The notes: generated by a model not told the origin, from the letters alone. Shown: positions 42,327 to 51,163, counted from the stretch's first letter. The stretch is DNA of 64,000 nt from Haliscomenobacter sp. (GCA_016707205.1 JADJHZ010000024.1:1-64000); one strand, 5' to 3'. Translations and numbers: made by a program.

Positions 42327-43733
42327 TTACAGTTCGGTGACCTGCTCGACGAATTCCGTCATGGGCAGGCCGGTTGCCTGGAGCGCGTTGAAGCCGCTCT
42401 TGATGTTGATCAGGTTTTCGAAGCCGCGGGACTTGAGGATCGAAGCGGCGATCATGGAGCGGTATCCGCCGGCGCAATGCAGGTAGTAGGGCGTATCGCG
42501 ATCCACGGCGTTCATATTGCGGTTGATGAAATCGAGCGGAAAGTTCTGAGCGCCCATGATGTGCTGCGCGTTGTACTCGCTTTCGCGGCGCACGTCGAGC
42601 AGGTTGAATTCCTCGGTACGGAAAATCTCTTCGAATTCTTCGGCGGTAATTTCCGGGATGGAATCGATTTCTTCGCCTTCGGTCACCCAGGCGCCGAATC
42701 CGCCTTCGAGGTAGCCGATCGGGTTGTCGTATCCTACGCGAGCCAGGCGGTCGACCACCTCTTGCTGGCGGCCTTCGTTGCAAACGATGAGAATGGGCGC
42801 CTGAAGATCGGTGATCAGGGCGCCTACCCATGGAGCGAAGTTATCGTCGATGCCAATGAAGACGGAACCGGGGATATGGGCGTCGGAAAACTCATCCTGG
42901 TGACGCGTATCCAAGACCAGAGCGTGTTCTTCTTCCCAAGCTGCTTTGAAGCCGCGAACGCTCAGGGCCTGAAGCCCGCGCTGGCGAACCACCTCAATAC
43001 TCTCATAGCCCATCTTGTTCATCACGGCGTTTTTCGGGAAATACTGGGGCGGATCCACGAGGCCGGTCGTCACTTCCTTCACGAACGCTTCTTTCGACAT
43101 GGGCTGAAGCGCGTAGTTGGTCTTCTTCTGATCGCCCAGGTAACCCCAGGTTTCTTTGCTCATCTTTTTGCCGCAGGCAGAGCCGGCGCCGTGGCCAGGG
43201 TAAACGATCACGTCATCTGCCAGAGGCAGGATCTTGTTATATAAGCTATCATACAGGTGGCCTGCGAGGTCTTCGCGGGTCAGATCGGTCTTAACCGCCA
43301 GGTCGGGGCGGCCTACGTCGCCCAGGAACAACGCATCGCCGGTAAAGATGGCATAGTCCTTGCCGTTCTCATCCCGAAGCAAGTACGTGGACGATTCCAT
43401 CGTATGTCCGGGAGTATGCAGCACCTTAATGGTTACTTTGCCCACGTTGAAGATCTCCCCATCCGTAGCGACATGAGCCTTGAAATTAGGCACGGCAGTA
43501 GGCCCAAAAACAATTTCTGCTCCGGTCTTGGCAGCCAGATCCAGGTGCCCGGAAACGAAGTCGGCATGAAAGTGGGTCTCCATCACATACTTGATCGTGG
43601 CGCCATCTTCTTTTGCTTTTTCGAGGTAAGGTTCCGTCTCGCGCAACGGATCGATGATCACGGCCTCTCCCTCGCTCTCAATGTAATAAGCGGCTTCTGC
43701 AAGGCATCCTGTATACAGCTGTTCAACTTTCAT
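42327..43733 (-). CDS. Second persulfide dioxygenase-like MBL hydrolase fused to two rhodanese domains
   Basis: The protein has 468 residues and is colinear with the paralog at 38220-39671 (same start MKVEQ-YTGCLAEAAYYIE and metal site THFHADFVSGH). Here the first rhodanese domain has a Cys at the active position (ILIVCNEGRQQEVV), and the second also has one (YYLHCAGGYRSMI). It therefore seems the more complete of the two. It catalyses persulfide oxidation in the ETHE1 family. Two Crp-like sites lie 107 and 130 bp upstream. The end lies 29 bp before a hairpin. Confidence 0.92.
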   Translation of the reverse strand: MKVEQLYTGCLAEAAYYIESEGEAVIIDPLRETEPYLEKAKEDGATIKYVMETHFHADFVSGHLDLAAKTGAEIVFGPTAVPNFKAHVATDGEIFNVGKVTIKVLHTPGHTMESSTYLLRDENGKDYAIFTGDALFLGDVGRPDLAVKTDLTREDLAGHLYDSLYNKILPLADDVIVYPGHGAGSACGKKMSKETWGYLGDQKKTNYALQPMSKEAFVKEVTTGLVDPPQYFPKNAVMNKMGYESIEVVRQRGLQALSVRGFKAAWEEEHALVLDTRHQDEFSDAHIPGSVFIGIDDNFAPWVGALITDLQAPILIVCNEGRQQEVVDRLARVGYDNPIGYLEGGFGAWVTEGEEIDSIPEITAEEFEEIFRTEEFNLLDVRRESEYNAQHIMGAQNFPLDFINRNMNAVDRDTPYYLHCAGGYRSMIAASILKSRGFENLINIKSGFNALQATGLPMTEFVEQVTEL

Positions 43734-43839
43734 ACGGAAAACGTTTTAGTGGTTAGAAAAACAAATGAACATGTTTTCATATAAATAAATAAAATCTTAC
43801 ATTCGGAAAACAAAATTATTCCCTACTATAATTTCTGTC

Positions 43840-43878
43840 TATGACCTCGATCACACGAATTCGGTGACTTTTGTCAAC
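43840..43878. promoter_or_regulatory. Two Crp/Fnr-like sites upstream of the second persulfide dioxygenase
   Basis: TATGA-CCTCGA-TCACA (43840-43855) and GGTGA-CTTTTG-TCAAC (43863-43878) are arranged in tandem. They lie 107 and 130 bp before the start at 43733. Confidence 0.5.
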
Positions 43879-43926
43879 ATTTATTTGCCTATTCTCCCCC
43901 TCCACCATATTCACTTCCGCCCCCCC

Positions 43927-43986
43927 TACATCCTTTACATCCTCCACATCCCTTACATCCCTTACATCCTCTACATCCTCTACATC
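43927..43986. repeat. Nonanucleotide tandem repeat (TACATCCTY, about 6.7 units)
   Basis: Six 9-bp units of TACATCCTT/CTC/CCT type and a partial seventh run into the stop codon of the SulP gene (43985-43987). Read on the minus strand they encode a Val-Glu-Asp-type repeat in another frame; no gene is supported there. Confidence 0.85.
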
Positions 43987-45733
43987 AAACATTCGTCTGC
44001 ACCGCCAGATCCTGATGTTCGTATTGGTTGGCGTTCTGACCGGCTTCGCGGTGCTGGCATTGCGCCTCACAGGCGTCGACGGCATCCTGGATAGTCAGGA
44101 AAAAGCGGTTGTCTCCTATTTTTTCAATCAGGTGCGCCTTCTTCATAGCATCGCGGATGGGGCCTTTGACGCCGGTAAAGGCGATTTCAAAGCCCCGTTT
44201 GCGGTTTTCGCCAATCACTTCCTCCAGGGCGAGGATTGCGCTGCTGTCGAGGTTATTGATGCTTTCCGCGTTGATGATAATCGCTTTCAAGGCGGCGCCT
44301 TTTTGCTGAACCAGTTCCTCCAGGGAATCCTTAAAGAAGCTGACGTTGGCAAAATAGAGATCGGCATCAAAGCGGTAGATCAGCAGATGGTCCTTTTCAA
44401 CCAAATAATCAAATCGGGCCAAGTTGCGATACGTGCGGGTTCCGGGCACCTGGCCAAGGACGGCAACATGGGGCTTGGTGGTCCGGTAGATCACCATGAC
44501 CAGCGAAAGGATTACGCCCAGTCCGATCCCTTTCTCGATGCCTACGATCAGAGTTGCCACGAACGTGACCATAAGCATATAAAAATCGGTCTTGTTGCTT
44601 TTCCAGAGGTGCATCGGTTCCTTGACGTCGATCAACCCCAGAACGGCCACCAGAATCACCGACGCCAGAATGGCGTTGGGGAGATAGTAGAACAGGGGCG
44701 TCAGGAATAGCAAGGTGAGCACGATCAGCATCGCGCTGATAAACGAAGCCATGCCCGTTTTGGCGCCTGCCTGGTCGTTGACGGCCGTCCGCGAAAACCC
44801 TCCGGTTACCGGGAAGGCTTTAAAAAATCCGGCAAACAGGTTGGCTGCGCCCAGGGCAATGAGCTCCTGGTTGGGATCCACCTTGTAATCCCGATGACGG
44901 GCCTGGATGGCTTTTGCCACGGCAATACTTTCCATAAAGCCCACCAGAGAAATAGTCAGGGCAACGGGGATTAACGCCTGCCAATCCGGAAGACCAAGCC
45001 CGGGCACAACAAAGGAAGGCAAACCGCCCGGCACCGAGCCAACGATTTTGACATTCTGGCCGGTCAGGCCGAAAACCCAGACGATCAGAATGCCTGCCAG
45101 TACCGCAATCAAAGAGCCCGGGATAGACCGATGAATGCGTTTAACCCCTATAATGAGCGCTATTCCCCCAAGGCCCAGAGCAAGCGTAAAGGGATTCGTA
45201 TCTGCGATATGTTGGGCGGCAGCCAGAACGATCTCGTGGATATGCTCGCTGTTGGGGATATTGATCCCCAGCAGGTGCTTGAGCTGGGACAATCCAATAA
45301 TCAGCGCCGCAGCGGAGGTGAATCCGCTAATCACCGGGTGGGAGAGAAAATTCACCAGAAACCCCAATCGGAACACCCCGAGCAGGAGTTGAATAACCCC
45401 GGCCAGCAACGCAAGGCCGAAGGCGAGCTGAACATAGTGACCCGAACCCGCTTCCGCCAGCCCACCGATGCCGGAAGCCGTCAGCAAAGCGACCATGGCC
45501 ACGGGCCCCACCGCCAACTGTCTGGAAGTGCCCAGGAAAGCATAAGCCATCAACGGAAGAGTAACTGCGTACAAGCCATAGATTGGATCCAGGCCTGCGA
45601 GCATGGAGTAGGCCATGCCCTGAGGGATGAGCATCACTCCTACGGTAAGGCCAGCCGACAAATCTCCGCTGAATTGTTTTTTGGTGTATTTGGGGAGCCA
45701 CTCCAGGGCAGGGACAAACTGTTTGATATTCAT
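43985..45733 (-). CDS. SulP family anion permease (sulfate/bicarbonate transporter) with STAS domain
   Basis: The protein has 582 residues. The N-terminal membrane domain has the SulP signature (GLTVGVMLIPQGMAYSMLAG, DPIYGLYAVTLPLMAYAFLG). About 12 helices follow. The C-terminal STAS domain (residues ~430-550) includes YFANVSFFKDSLEELVQQKG and NNLDSSAILALEEV, with the conserved DSSAI. The substrate may be sulfate, bicarbonate or another anion; the sulfur neighbourhood favours sulfate export or uptake (inference). The last codons run into the 9-bp repeat. A Crp-like site lies 58 bp upstream. The start is 33 bp after the rhodanese stop at 45767. Confidence 0.93.
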   Translation of the reverse strand: MNIKQFVPALEWLPKYTKKQFSGDLSAGLTVGVMLIPQGMAYSMLAGLDPIYGLYAVTLPLMAYAFLGTSRQLAVGPVAMVALLTASGIGGLAEAGSGHYVQLAFGLALLAGVIQLLLGVFRLGFLVNFLSHPVISGFTSAAALIIGLSQLKHLLGINIPNSEHIHEIVLAAAQHIADTNPFTLALGLGGIALIIGVKRIHRSIPGSLIAVLAGILIVWVFGLTGQNVKIVGSVPGGLPSFVVPGLGLPDWQALIPVALTISLVGFMESIAVAKAIQARHRDYKVDPNQELIALGAANLFAGFFKAFPVTGGFSRTAVNDQAGAKTGMASFISAMLIVLTLLFLTPLFYYLPNAILASVILVAVLGLIDVKEPMHLWKSNKTDFYMLMVTFVATLIVGIEKGIGLGVILSLVMVIYRTTKPHVAVLGQVPGTRTYRNLARFDYLVEKDHLLIYRFDADLYFANVSFFKDSLEELVQQKGAALKAIIINAESINNLDSSAILALEEVIGENRKRGFEIAFTGVKGPIRDAMKKAHLIEKIGDNRFFLTIQDAVDACEAQCQHREAGQNANQYEHQDLAVQTNV

Positions 45734-45766
45734 TGGCGCTTCCTTTTCGCATTTCCAGGGTCAAAG

Positions 45767-46159
45767 CTAGGAACCTTCGCCGGGTTGTTCAGTGACCGAA
45801 ATCACGCCGCCCGGCAAGCCTCCGTGTAAATGATACACATGCGGGAAGCCCCCGTTGCGCAAAAGCGTCGACACGCGCACGCTGCGCCTCCCGCTTCGGC
45901 AATACACCAGATAGCCTTTTTCTTTGTCCAGGGCCAGCAAGCGGTCAATAAAATCGATGCCCAGATAATCCAGATTGACCGCCCCCGGCAAGGACGAGGC
46001 CTGAAACTCTTCCGGAGTGCGGACATCGAGCACGATCCAGTCCGGATGTGCTTCCAGCCAACGAGGCAAGTCTTCAAGGGCCAGATTGTTCAGGAGCTGG
46101 CGCAACATCTCCCACCGGCTGAGCGGGCAAGCCTCTTCCATCATGGGGCGAATTTTCAT
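45767..46159 (-). CDS. Rhodanese-like sulfurtransferase
   Basis: The protein has 130 residues and a single rhodanese domain. WIVLDVRTPEEFQASSLPGA holds the first motif, and YLVYCRSGRRSVRVSTLL carries the catalytic Cys in the CRSGRRS loop. No signal peptide is seen. It is probably co-transcribed with SulP (33-bp gap). It likely moves sulfane sulfur among the proteins of this cluster. Confidence 0.92.
   Translation of the reverse strand: MKIRPMMEEACPLSRWEMLRQLLNNLALEDLPRWLEAHPDWIVLDVRTPEEFQASSLPGAVNLDYLGIDFIDRLLALDKEKGYLVYCRSGRRSVRVSTLLRNGGFPHVYHLHGGLPGGVISVTEQPGEGS
45791..45806. promoter_or_regulatory. Crp/Fnr-like site upstream of SulP
   Basis: AGTGA-CCGAAA-TCACG lies inside the 3' end of the rhodanese gene and 58 bp before the SulP start. 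Location within coding DNA makes function less certain than for the other sites. Confidence 0.4.
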
Positions 46160-46502
46160 TTTTTACCCCCCAATTTAGTCCAATCCATTATACAATGCGC
46201 GTCTCAAGGAAGATTACCAAAAAAATTCGGCCAAATAGCTCATATCAAAGAACAAATATCCTAACTTCACCGGCTAGGCAAATAATCATTCCCTGGTTTT
46301 TGACGAATGCCACAATAGCCAACGATTGAGCAATCCCGAAGGCAAGGTAATCCCTCCCTTTTCTTTCGGACGTTGAACGCCGGGAATTTTTTTTGGACAC
46401 CCAATAAATTCAATGCTTCCTGAGGGAAGCTGCCTTTTCAGGGCAGTGACCTAACCGGATAGCCGCGGCTTGGCTCACGGAAAGGGAGGCGTTTTTACCG
46501 CT
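46160..46502. other. Intergenic region between rhodanese and Lrp genes
   Basis: This 343-bp spacer lies between two divergent genes. It holds a small stem (CTGCC/GGCAG near 46426-46446) and AT-rich stretches, and nothing I can call a gene. No AGTGA-N6-TCACA site was found here. Confidence 0.6.
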
Positions 46503-46967
46503 ATGAAAAACCTCGACAACATTGACTACCGAATCCTGAACCTGCTGCAAAACGACGCCAAATCCACAATTAAGGAAATTGCAGGCCAGTTAGGCATGAC
46601 GACAACCCCTGTCTACGAGCGGATCCGCCGAATGGAAGAGGAAGGGTTCATACAGCGCTATGTGGCGCTCGTCGACAAAGAAAAATTAGGTTTTCACATC
46701 GTCGCCTTTTGCAACGTGTCGCTCAAGGAACACCACCGGCCCTTGTTGGAATTTTTCGAAAAGGAAGCCCGGAAATTGCCCGAAGTGGTGGAGTGCTACC
46801 ACATTGCCGGCACGTTCGACTACCTGCTCAAGGTCATCGTGAAGGACATGGCAGCCTACCAGGATTTTATGGTCAACAAGCTGGCCACCCTCGACAACAT
46901 AGGCCATGTGCAAAGCGTGTTCGTGATGTCGGAAGTCAAGTATTCGACTTCGTTGGAGCTTCAGTGA
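46503..46967 (+). CDS. Lrp/AsnC family transcriptional regulator
   Basis: The start at 46503 (MKNLDNIDYRILNLLQNDAK) matches the usual family N-terminus and gives 154 residues. The helix-turn-helix is STIKEIAGQLGMTTTPVYER, IRRMEEEGFIQRYVALVDKE is the linker, and the RAM ligand-binding domain follows (GFHIVAFCNVSLKEHHRPLL, VVECYHIAGTFDYLLKVIVK). It senses amino acids and regulates metabolism. The target is unknown. It is followed within 14 bp by an RHS core scrap on the opposite strand. Confidence 0.92.
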   Translation: MKNLDNIDYRILNLLQNDAKSTIKEIAGQLGMTTTPVYERIRRMEEEGFIQRYVALVDKEKLGFHIVAFCNVSLKEHHRPLLEFFEKEARKLPEVVECYHIAGTFDYLLKVIVKDMAAYQDFMVNKLATLDNIGHVQSVFVMSEVKYSTSLELQ

Positions 46968-46980
46968 TCCGAGGGGAAGC

Positions 46981-47388
46981 CAAGTTGCACGTGCTTTGGA
47001 TGAAGCCCTGGCGCTGCAGCGTGCCGATGTTGCCGCGCAGGTCGTAGTTGAGGGTTTCGTTGAAGCGGTTGGAGGCGGTGGCCGTGCCCGAGGTGTTCAC
47101 GTCGAAGTAGGAGGCCGTTTTCAGGCGGCTGAGGGTGTCGTAGGTGAAGGCGTAGGCTTGCCGTTCGCGGCCGCGCACGCGCCAGGCCACCTGCGCGATG
47201 TTGCCGCCCTTTTGCAGCGTGCCGCTCAGGCCACTGATCGTGCCGCCCGTGGGCGAGGAGACAGAGAAGAGCTGATCGTAGCGCAGCTCCAGGTAGAACA
47301 AGTCGTTGTCTTCCGGGTGTTTGACCAGAGGCGTGCTACCGGGGCCCGGCATCGAGGGCGAGCAGGTGGCGCTGAGCGCCAGGCTGTC
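46981..47388 (-). pseudogene. RHS core scrap (orphan fragment)
   Basis: This 0.4-kb stretch is over 90% identical to the core of the full-length RHS gene around 56161-56567 (DNDLFYLELRYDQLF, QKGGNIAQVAWRVRGRERQA). It has neither start nor toxin part and ends in unrelated sequence (ITEAPTKS side). It is a leftover of recombination at the left end of the RHS array. Confidence 0.85.
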
Positions 47389-47426
47389 ACTAATCACCAA
47401 AAGTGTGCCACCCAATTGCGCCAAAA

Positions 47427-48308
47427 TTATTCAACATGTGCAATCTCCCATTCAAACCCGCTAAGTTTTTCTTCTTCTACCATGCTCCTGAAATTTTGAG
47501 AACAAAAGTAAATTGGCTCCGGGTGCAATAACCCACGTTTAACACCCACCATTTGTTTGCTTGCAAAAAAGTCATGCTCTCTTATTGATTGGCTATTTAT
47601 AACATAAGGTTCGGACAGAAGATTTAAGCCGATAGTATGGCCTTTCGGACATTTATAAATCTCCTTATCGAATTTTATTTGATAACTCGACACATTATAC
47701 TTTCCGCCTTCACTTCCCTTTGAAAAATCCCAGGGATCAACTCCGGCAACAGTATTCGTAGATAACTCAACTTTCATGCTTGCTGCAAGTTGATAATAAC
47801 CAGAAGCGCCATTTTCAAAATTAATTGAAGTTAATACTATGCCCTTTAATTCTCTTTGCTTAACGGCGTTTGCGAACTTTTTCGATACCACTACTTCTCC
47901 ACCTATAGTTTTTGCAATATCCTTTTTCGGTATCGTCCCACTTTTAAGGGTTAAAGGGCTTATTTGTTTCCTGTTCGCTCCGCAAATTTCGCAAACAGTC
48001 GTTTCATCAAAAAGGGTTCCGCATTCTTCGCCTGTAGGCTCAAACACTGTCTTTATTTTCAGATGCAACAGCGTAGCTAAATCCAATTCTTTTTTGCTGT
48101 ATTTACGTTTGATTTTCCAACCAAAGTAAAAACCTCTGTCGGATTTAATTTTTAATTCCTTTGCAATAATTGGAACTTGATTATATCGTGGATCATCTAT
48201 TGATAACTCAATCACCTTTACAGTTGTCCCTAAACTTTTGCCTTCATCCGCTTTGAAAAGCAAATGGGCAAAATCTGAGTTTAATCTTAGTTCCAAAACT
48301 TCTTTCAT
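47427..48308 (-). CDS. Candidate immunity protein with zinc-ribbon-like Cys pairs (orphan RHS module 2)
   Basis: The protein has 293 residues with no signal peptide. Cys clusters ECGTLFDETTVCEICGANRK (C..C..C) and YKCPKGH suggest a metal-binding ribbon, as in double-CxxCG immunity proteins known from other bacteria (a resemblance only). It starts 12 bp downstream of the orphan RHS toxin module at 48321-50141 on the same strand, the usual place of an immunity gene. AT-rich codon use differs from the RHS core, as for other toxin/immunity cassettes. The target is presumed to be the nuclease-like toxin next door. Confidence 0.6.
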   Translation of the reverse strand: MKEVLELRLNSDFAHLLFKADEGKSLGTTVKVIELSIDDPRYNQVPIIAKELKIKSDRGFYFGWKIKRKYSKKELDLATLLHLKIKTVFEPTGEECGTLFDETTVCEICGANRKQISPLTLKSGTIPKKDIAKTIGGEVVVSKKFANAVKQRELKGIVLTSINFENGASGYYQLAASMKVELSTNTVAGVDPWDFSKGSEGGKYNVSSYQIKFDKEIYKCPKGHTIGLNLLSEPYVINSQSIREHDFFASKQMVGVKRGLLHPEPIYFCSQNFRSMVEEEKLSGFEWEIAHVE

Positions 48309-48320
48309 TTTTATCTCATT

Positions 48321-50141
48321 TTATTGTCTTGGTAATGGGAACTTTGAATAAACTTCATTCAAAATTTCCTGAAGCTTTTGAGGGCTTGGCTTTGGCGATC
48401 CATAAGGATGAATCCTCCTAAACTCGTTCGTTATTTGTTGATGATACGCTGCATCCAATGGAACAAGTTTCTGGTTTTTAATACCTCCCAAATATTTCGG
48501 TACAGGATGATGAAATTCAATTTTTCCTGCCTTTTTCGGATATACCTTCTGAGCTACTTTTACAAAATCATCCGAATATTGTGTTGCCCCCCTAGCAGCA
48601 GAAACCGTTTGGCTCGCTGAAACTACCTTGGCTGAAGGCAAGGCAAAACCAAGCATTTCTCCAAATGCATAGGCGATATCGGCAGCATCTGTGTAAATAA
48701 AGGCATTTGGATTATACGATTCTGAATAAGGGTTACTTAATTCATTGAATGCGTCTATTCCAATGTCTCGTAAATGGACCCCTCTACCCTCTACTAATGC
48801 CCCTTCAATAATCTCCCCCTCATCACCTTTGGCAATAAAAGAGTGCCCTTTTCTGTTCTCGATAGCGAATGAGCCATCTTTTTGCCTTTTTACCCGGCCT
48901 TCTTCCTTGTGTTCCCGCTTGTAGTTTCGAGCTTCTTCTCTCGACTCGAACAATCCCAGCGGATCCCAATAAGATATGGGATTGTCAAATCCAAACCGGT
49001 ATGGAGACCAATCCGGGGCTATTTCTGCAAGCGGGTCGATTTGAACCCACCGCCCCAAGGCTCCGTCATAACTTCTGAAATCAGCGAGATCAAAGTTAAC
49101 AGCAAAATCTTGATTCCGCTCGATCCCGTTAAATTGGTACATGTTATCCCGCGCCGCATCATTCATCCAGTGGCTACCGCCATAGCTCAGGCCAAAGGGA
49201 TAGTAATGCAGCTCTTGCAAGATTTCATTCGTCGAAGCATTGCTCGTCACCTCCACCATGCCATCGCCGTCCTTATCCGCAAATAGCAGCCGGGTGCTGC
49301 CGAGGTGATCCCTCAGGGCGTACTCCTTGTGCCAGGAAGGGGTGTTGCTGGCGTCCACATTGAGGTTGAAATACCGCCCCTCCTCGTGGTAGATCGCCTC
49401 GATGCGGAACGTGCCCGCAGCCGGTGTCTTCCGGTACTCGATGCCGCCGGAGTAGTCCTGCTCGTACTGCACCGTGGCGCCCTGCTTTACGATCTTGCGG
49501 AGCTTATTGCCGGCAGCGTCGTAGACGATCTCGATGGTGTTGCCGGTGCTGAACGTGATCAGCCTGGGCAAATTTAAGTGATTATACGCAATGCTTGAGA
49601 TTCCTTTATACGAATCCGACTTCAGGTTGCCGTTGCCGTCGTACGTATAGCCGGCGCCGCTGCCAGGTTTGAAGCCCTCGGTTTTGCCGCTGGCGTCGGC
49701 TACGGAAGTGAGGCGGTTGGTACCGGCGGCGTAGGTATAGGCGAGGTTGTCGATCTGGCCGAAGTTGCACGTGCTTTGGATGAAGCCCTGGCGCTGCAGC
49801 GTGCCGATGTTGCCGCGCAGGTCGTAGGTAAGGGTTTCGTTGAAGCGGTTGGAGGCCGTAGCCGTGCCGCTGGTATTGACATCGAAATAGGACGCCGTTT
49901 TCAGGCGGCTGAGGGTGTCGTAGGTGAAGGCGTAGGCTTGCCGTTCGCGGCCGCGCACGCGCCAGGCCATCTGCGCGATGTTGCCGCCCTTTTGCAGGGC
50001 GCCGCTCAGGCCGCTGATCGTGCCGCCGGCAGGCGAAGAAGTCGTGAAGAGCTGATCGTAGCGCAGCTCGAGGTAGAACAAGTCGTTGTCTTCGGGATGC
50101 TTGACCAGGGGCGTGCTGCCGTAGAGGCCACTATCTGGTTT
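48321..50141 (-). CDS. Orphan RHS core with C-terminal HNH-like toxin domain (module 2)
   Basis: The frame is open from 50141 without a start codon of its own; the first ATG is at 50081 (MFYLELRYDQLFTTSSPAGG). It carries ~370 residues of RHS core, over 90% like the full-length protein, including the end motif GRWVQIDPLAEIAPDWSPYR and DPLGLFESREEARNY. A unique C-terminal region of ~150 residues follows. The last ~60 residues (KIEFHHPVPKYLGG, then LVPLDAAYHQQITNEFR) have the His-His and distal His of an HNH/GHH-type nuclease. It is probably silent until recombined into the full rhs gene. The next gene is its candidate immunity. Confidence 0.7.
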   Translation of the reverse strand, partial: KPDSGLYGSTPLVKHPEDNDLFYLELRYDQLFTTSSPAGGTISGLSGALQKGGNIAQMAWRVRGRERQAYAFTYDTLSRLKTASYFDVNTSGTATASNRFNETLTYDLRGNIGTLQRQGFIQSTCNFGQIDNLAYTYAAGTNRLTSVADASGKTEGFKPGSGAGYTYDGNGNLKSDSYKGISSIAYNHLNLPRLITFSTGNTIEIVYDAAGNKLRKIVKQGATVQYEQDYSGGIEYRKTPAAGTFRIEAIYHEEGRYFNLNVDASNTPSWHKEYALRDHLGSTRLLFADKDGDGMVEVTSNASTNEILQELHYYPFGLSYGGSHWMNDAARDNMYQFNGIERNQDFAVNFDLADFRSYDGALGRWVQIDPLAEIAPDWSPYRFGFDNPISYWDPLGLFESREEARNYKREHKEEGRVKRQKDGSFAIENRKGHSFIAKGDEGEIIEGALVEGRGVHLRDIGIDAFNELSNPYSESYNPNAFIYTDAADIAYAFGEMLGFALPSAKVVSASQTVSAARGATQYSDDFVKVAQKVYPKKAGKIEFHHPVPKYLGGIKNQKLVPLDAAYHQQITNEFRRIHPYGSPKPSPQKLQEILNEVYSKFPLPRQ

Positions 50142-50186
50142 TTAAACATTCTGTTTTACGCGCTGGCATTTTCGCACAAAATATCC

Positions 50187-50194
50187 TATCTTTG
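50187..50194 (+). promoter_or_regulatory. Bacteroidota -7 box TATCTTTG before the nuclease gene
   Basis: TATCTTTG lies 19 bp before the GTG start at 50213 and marks a promoter, giving a very short leader. It also argues against the TTG at 50192 as the start. Confidence 0.6.
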
Positions 50195-50212
50195 CAAAAA
50201 AACCGGGCCGCC

Positions 50213-51163
50213 GTGGAAATCGCCAATCCGATATATGACGTGGTGTTCAAGTACCTTATGGAAGACGATAAGGTGGCCAAACTATTTCTTTCCGCGGTCA
50301 CCGGCCTGGACATTGTCTCCCTTGAGTTCCTACCCCAGGAACTCTCCGTACACCCCGACGCCAAAACCCGGCCGATTACCGTGGCGCTGAACTTGTCGAT
50401 CTACCGGCTGGATTTTTCGGCCCGAATCCGGGAAGCCGACGGCAGCGAACGGATCATTCTGATTGAAATTCAGAAGTCGAAGTTTACCAACGAGAGCATC
50501 CGTTTTCGCAAGTACCTGGGTAAGCAGTACATGAACGCCAACTTCTTCCAATGGATCACGGAGGCAACGGGGCGTAAATACAAAAGCGGCACGCCCATCC
50601 TGCCGATTTATATCCTGGGCGAAAAGATTGGGGGCTTTGAGGGCATCCCGGTGATCAACGTAGACCGGTGCATCCGCGACCGCTACACCCAGGAGATTAT
50701 CGAAGAACGCAATCCCTTCATCGAATCGCTGTTTCACCAGGGGATTATCATCAACATCCCGGCACTGAGCCAGAAGCGGCGCGACGAGCTGGAGTTGCTG
50801 CTGAGCATCTTCGACCAGGCGAACCGGCAAGAAAACCATCATATTATGAATGTGAAAGAAATGGATTTTCCGGAGAAATTCCGGCCCATCATCCGGCGCT
50901 TGCAGGCGGCCATCCAGGAAAAAGAGATCCAGGACATCATGACGGTGGAAGACGACTTCCTGTCTGAACTCAACGAATACGAAAACCGGATTGCGGAAGC
51001 GACCAAGCAGAAAGAAGAAGCGCAGCGCAAACAGGAAGAAGAACGAAAACAAAAGGAGGAAGCCATAAAACTGCTGTTGAGCCTGGGTCTGCCCAAGGAG
51101 GAAATTGCCCGTAAACTGGGGCTTTCCCCGGAAGAATTCGAGGGGTTGGATGGCGTGGAGTGA
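50213..51163 (+). CDS. PD-(D/E)XK nuclease family transposase (Rpn/YhgA-like)
   Basis: The GTG at 50213 (VEIANPIYDVVFKYLM) is preferred over an upstream TTG because a promoter box overlaps the latter; the product is 316 residues. NPIYDVVFKYLMEDDKVAKL is the family's N-terminal motif. DFSARIREADGSERIILIEI followed by QKSKF gives the D...E-x-Q/K nuclease residues. A coiled Glu/Gln/Lys-rich segment (KQKEEAQRKQEEERKQKEEA) and an HTH-like tail (LSLGLPKEEIARKLGLSPEE) end the protein. Such proteins promote DNA recombination. It lies on the opposite strand inside the RHS array, between modules 2 and 1. Confidence 0.9.
   Translation: MEIANPIYDVVFKYLMEDDKVAKLFLSAVTGLDIVSLEFLPQELSVHPDAKTRPITVALNLSIYRLDFSARIREADGSERIILIEIQKSKFTNESIRFRKYLGKQYMNANFFQWITEATGRKYKSGTPILPIYILGEKIGGFEGIPVINVDRCIRDRYTQEIIEERNPFIESLFHQGIIINIPALSQKRRDELELLLSIFDQANRQENHHIMNVKEMDFPEKFRPIIRRLQAAIQEKEIQDIMTVEDDFLSELNEYENRIAEATKQKEEAQRKQEEERKQKEEAIKLLLSLGLPKEEIARKLGLSPEEFEGLDGVE

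Noticed and set aside
43816..44085. Minus-strand ORF with Val-Glu-Asp repeats
   Set aside because: The repeats are the 9-bp DNA repeat read in another frame. The rest overlaps the SulP gene out of frame. No start signal.
50192..50212. TTG start for the Rpn-like gene
   Set aside because: The TTG overlaps the TATCTTTG promoter box, so it would lie before the transcript start. GTG at 50213 is used instead.
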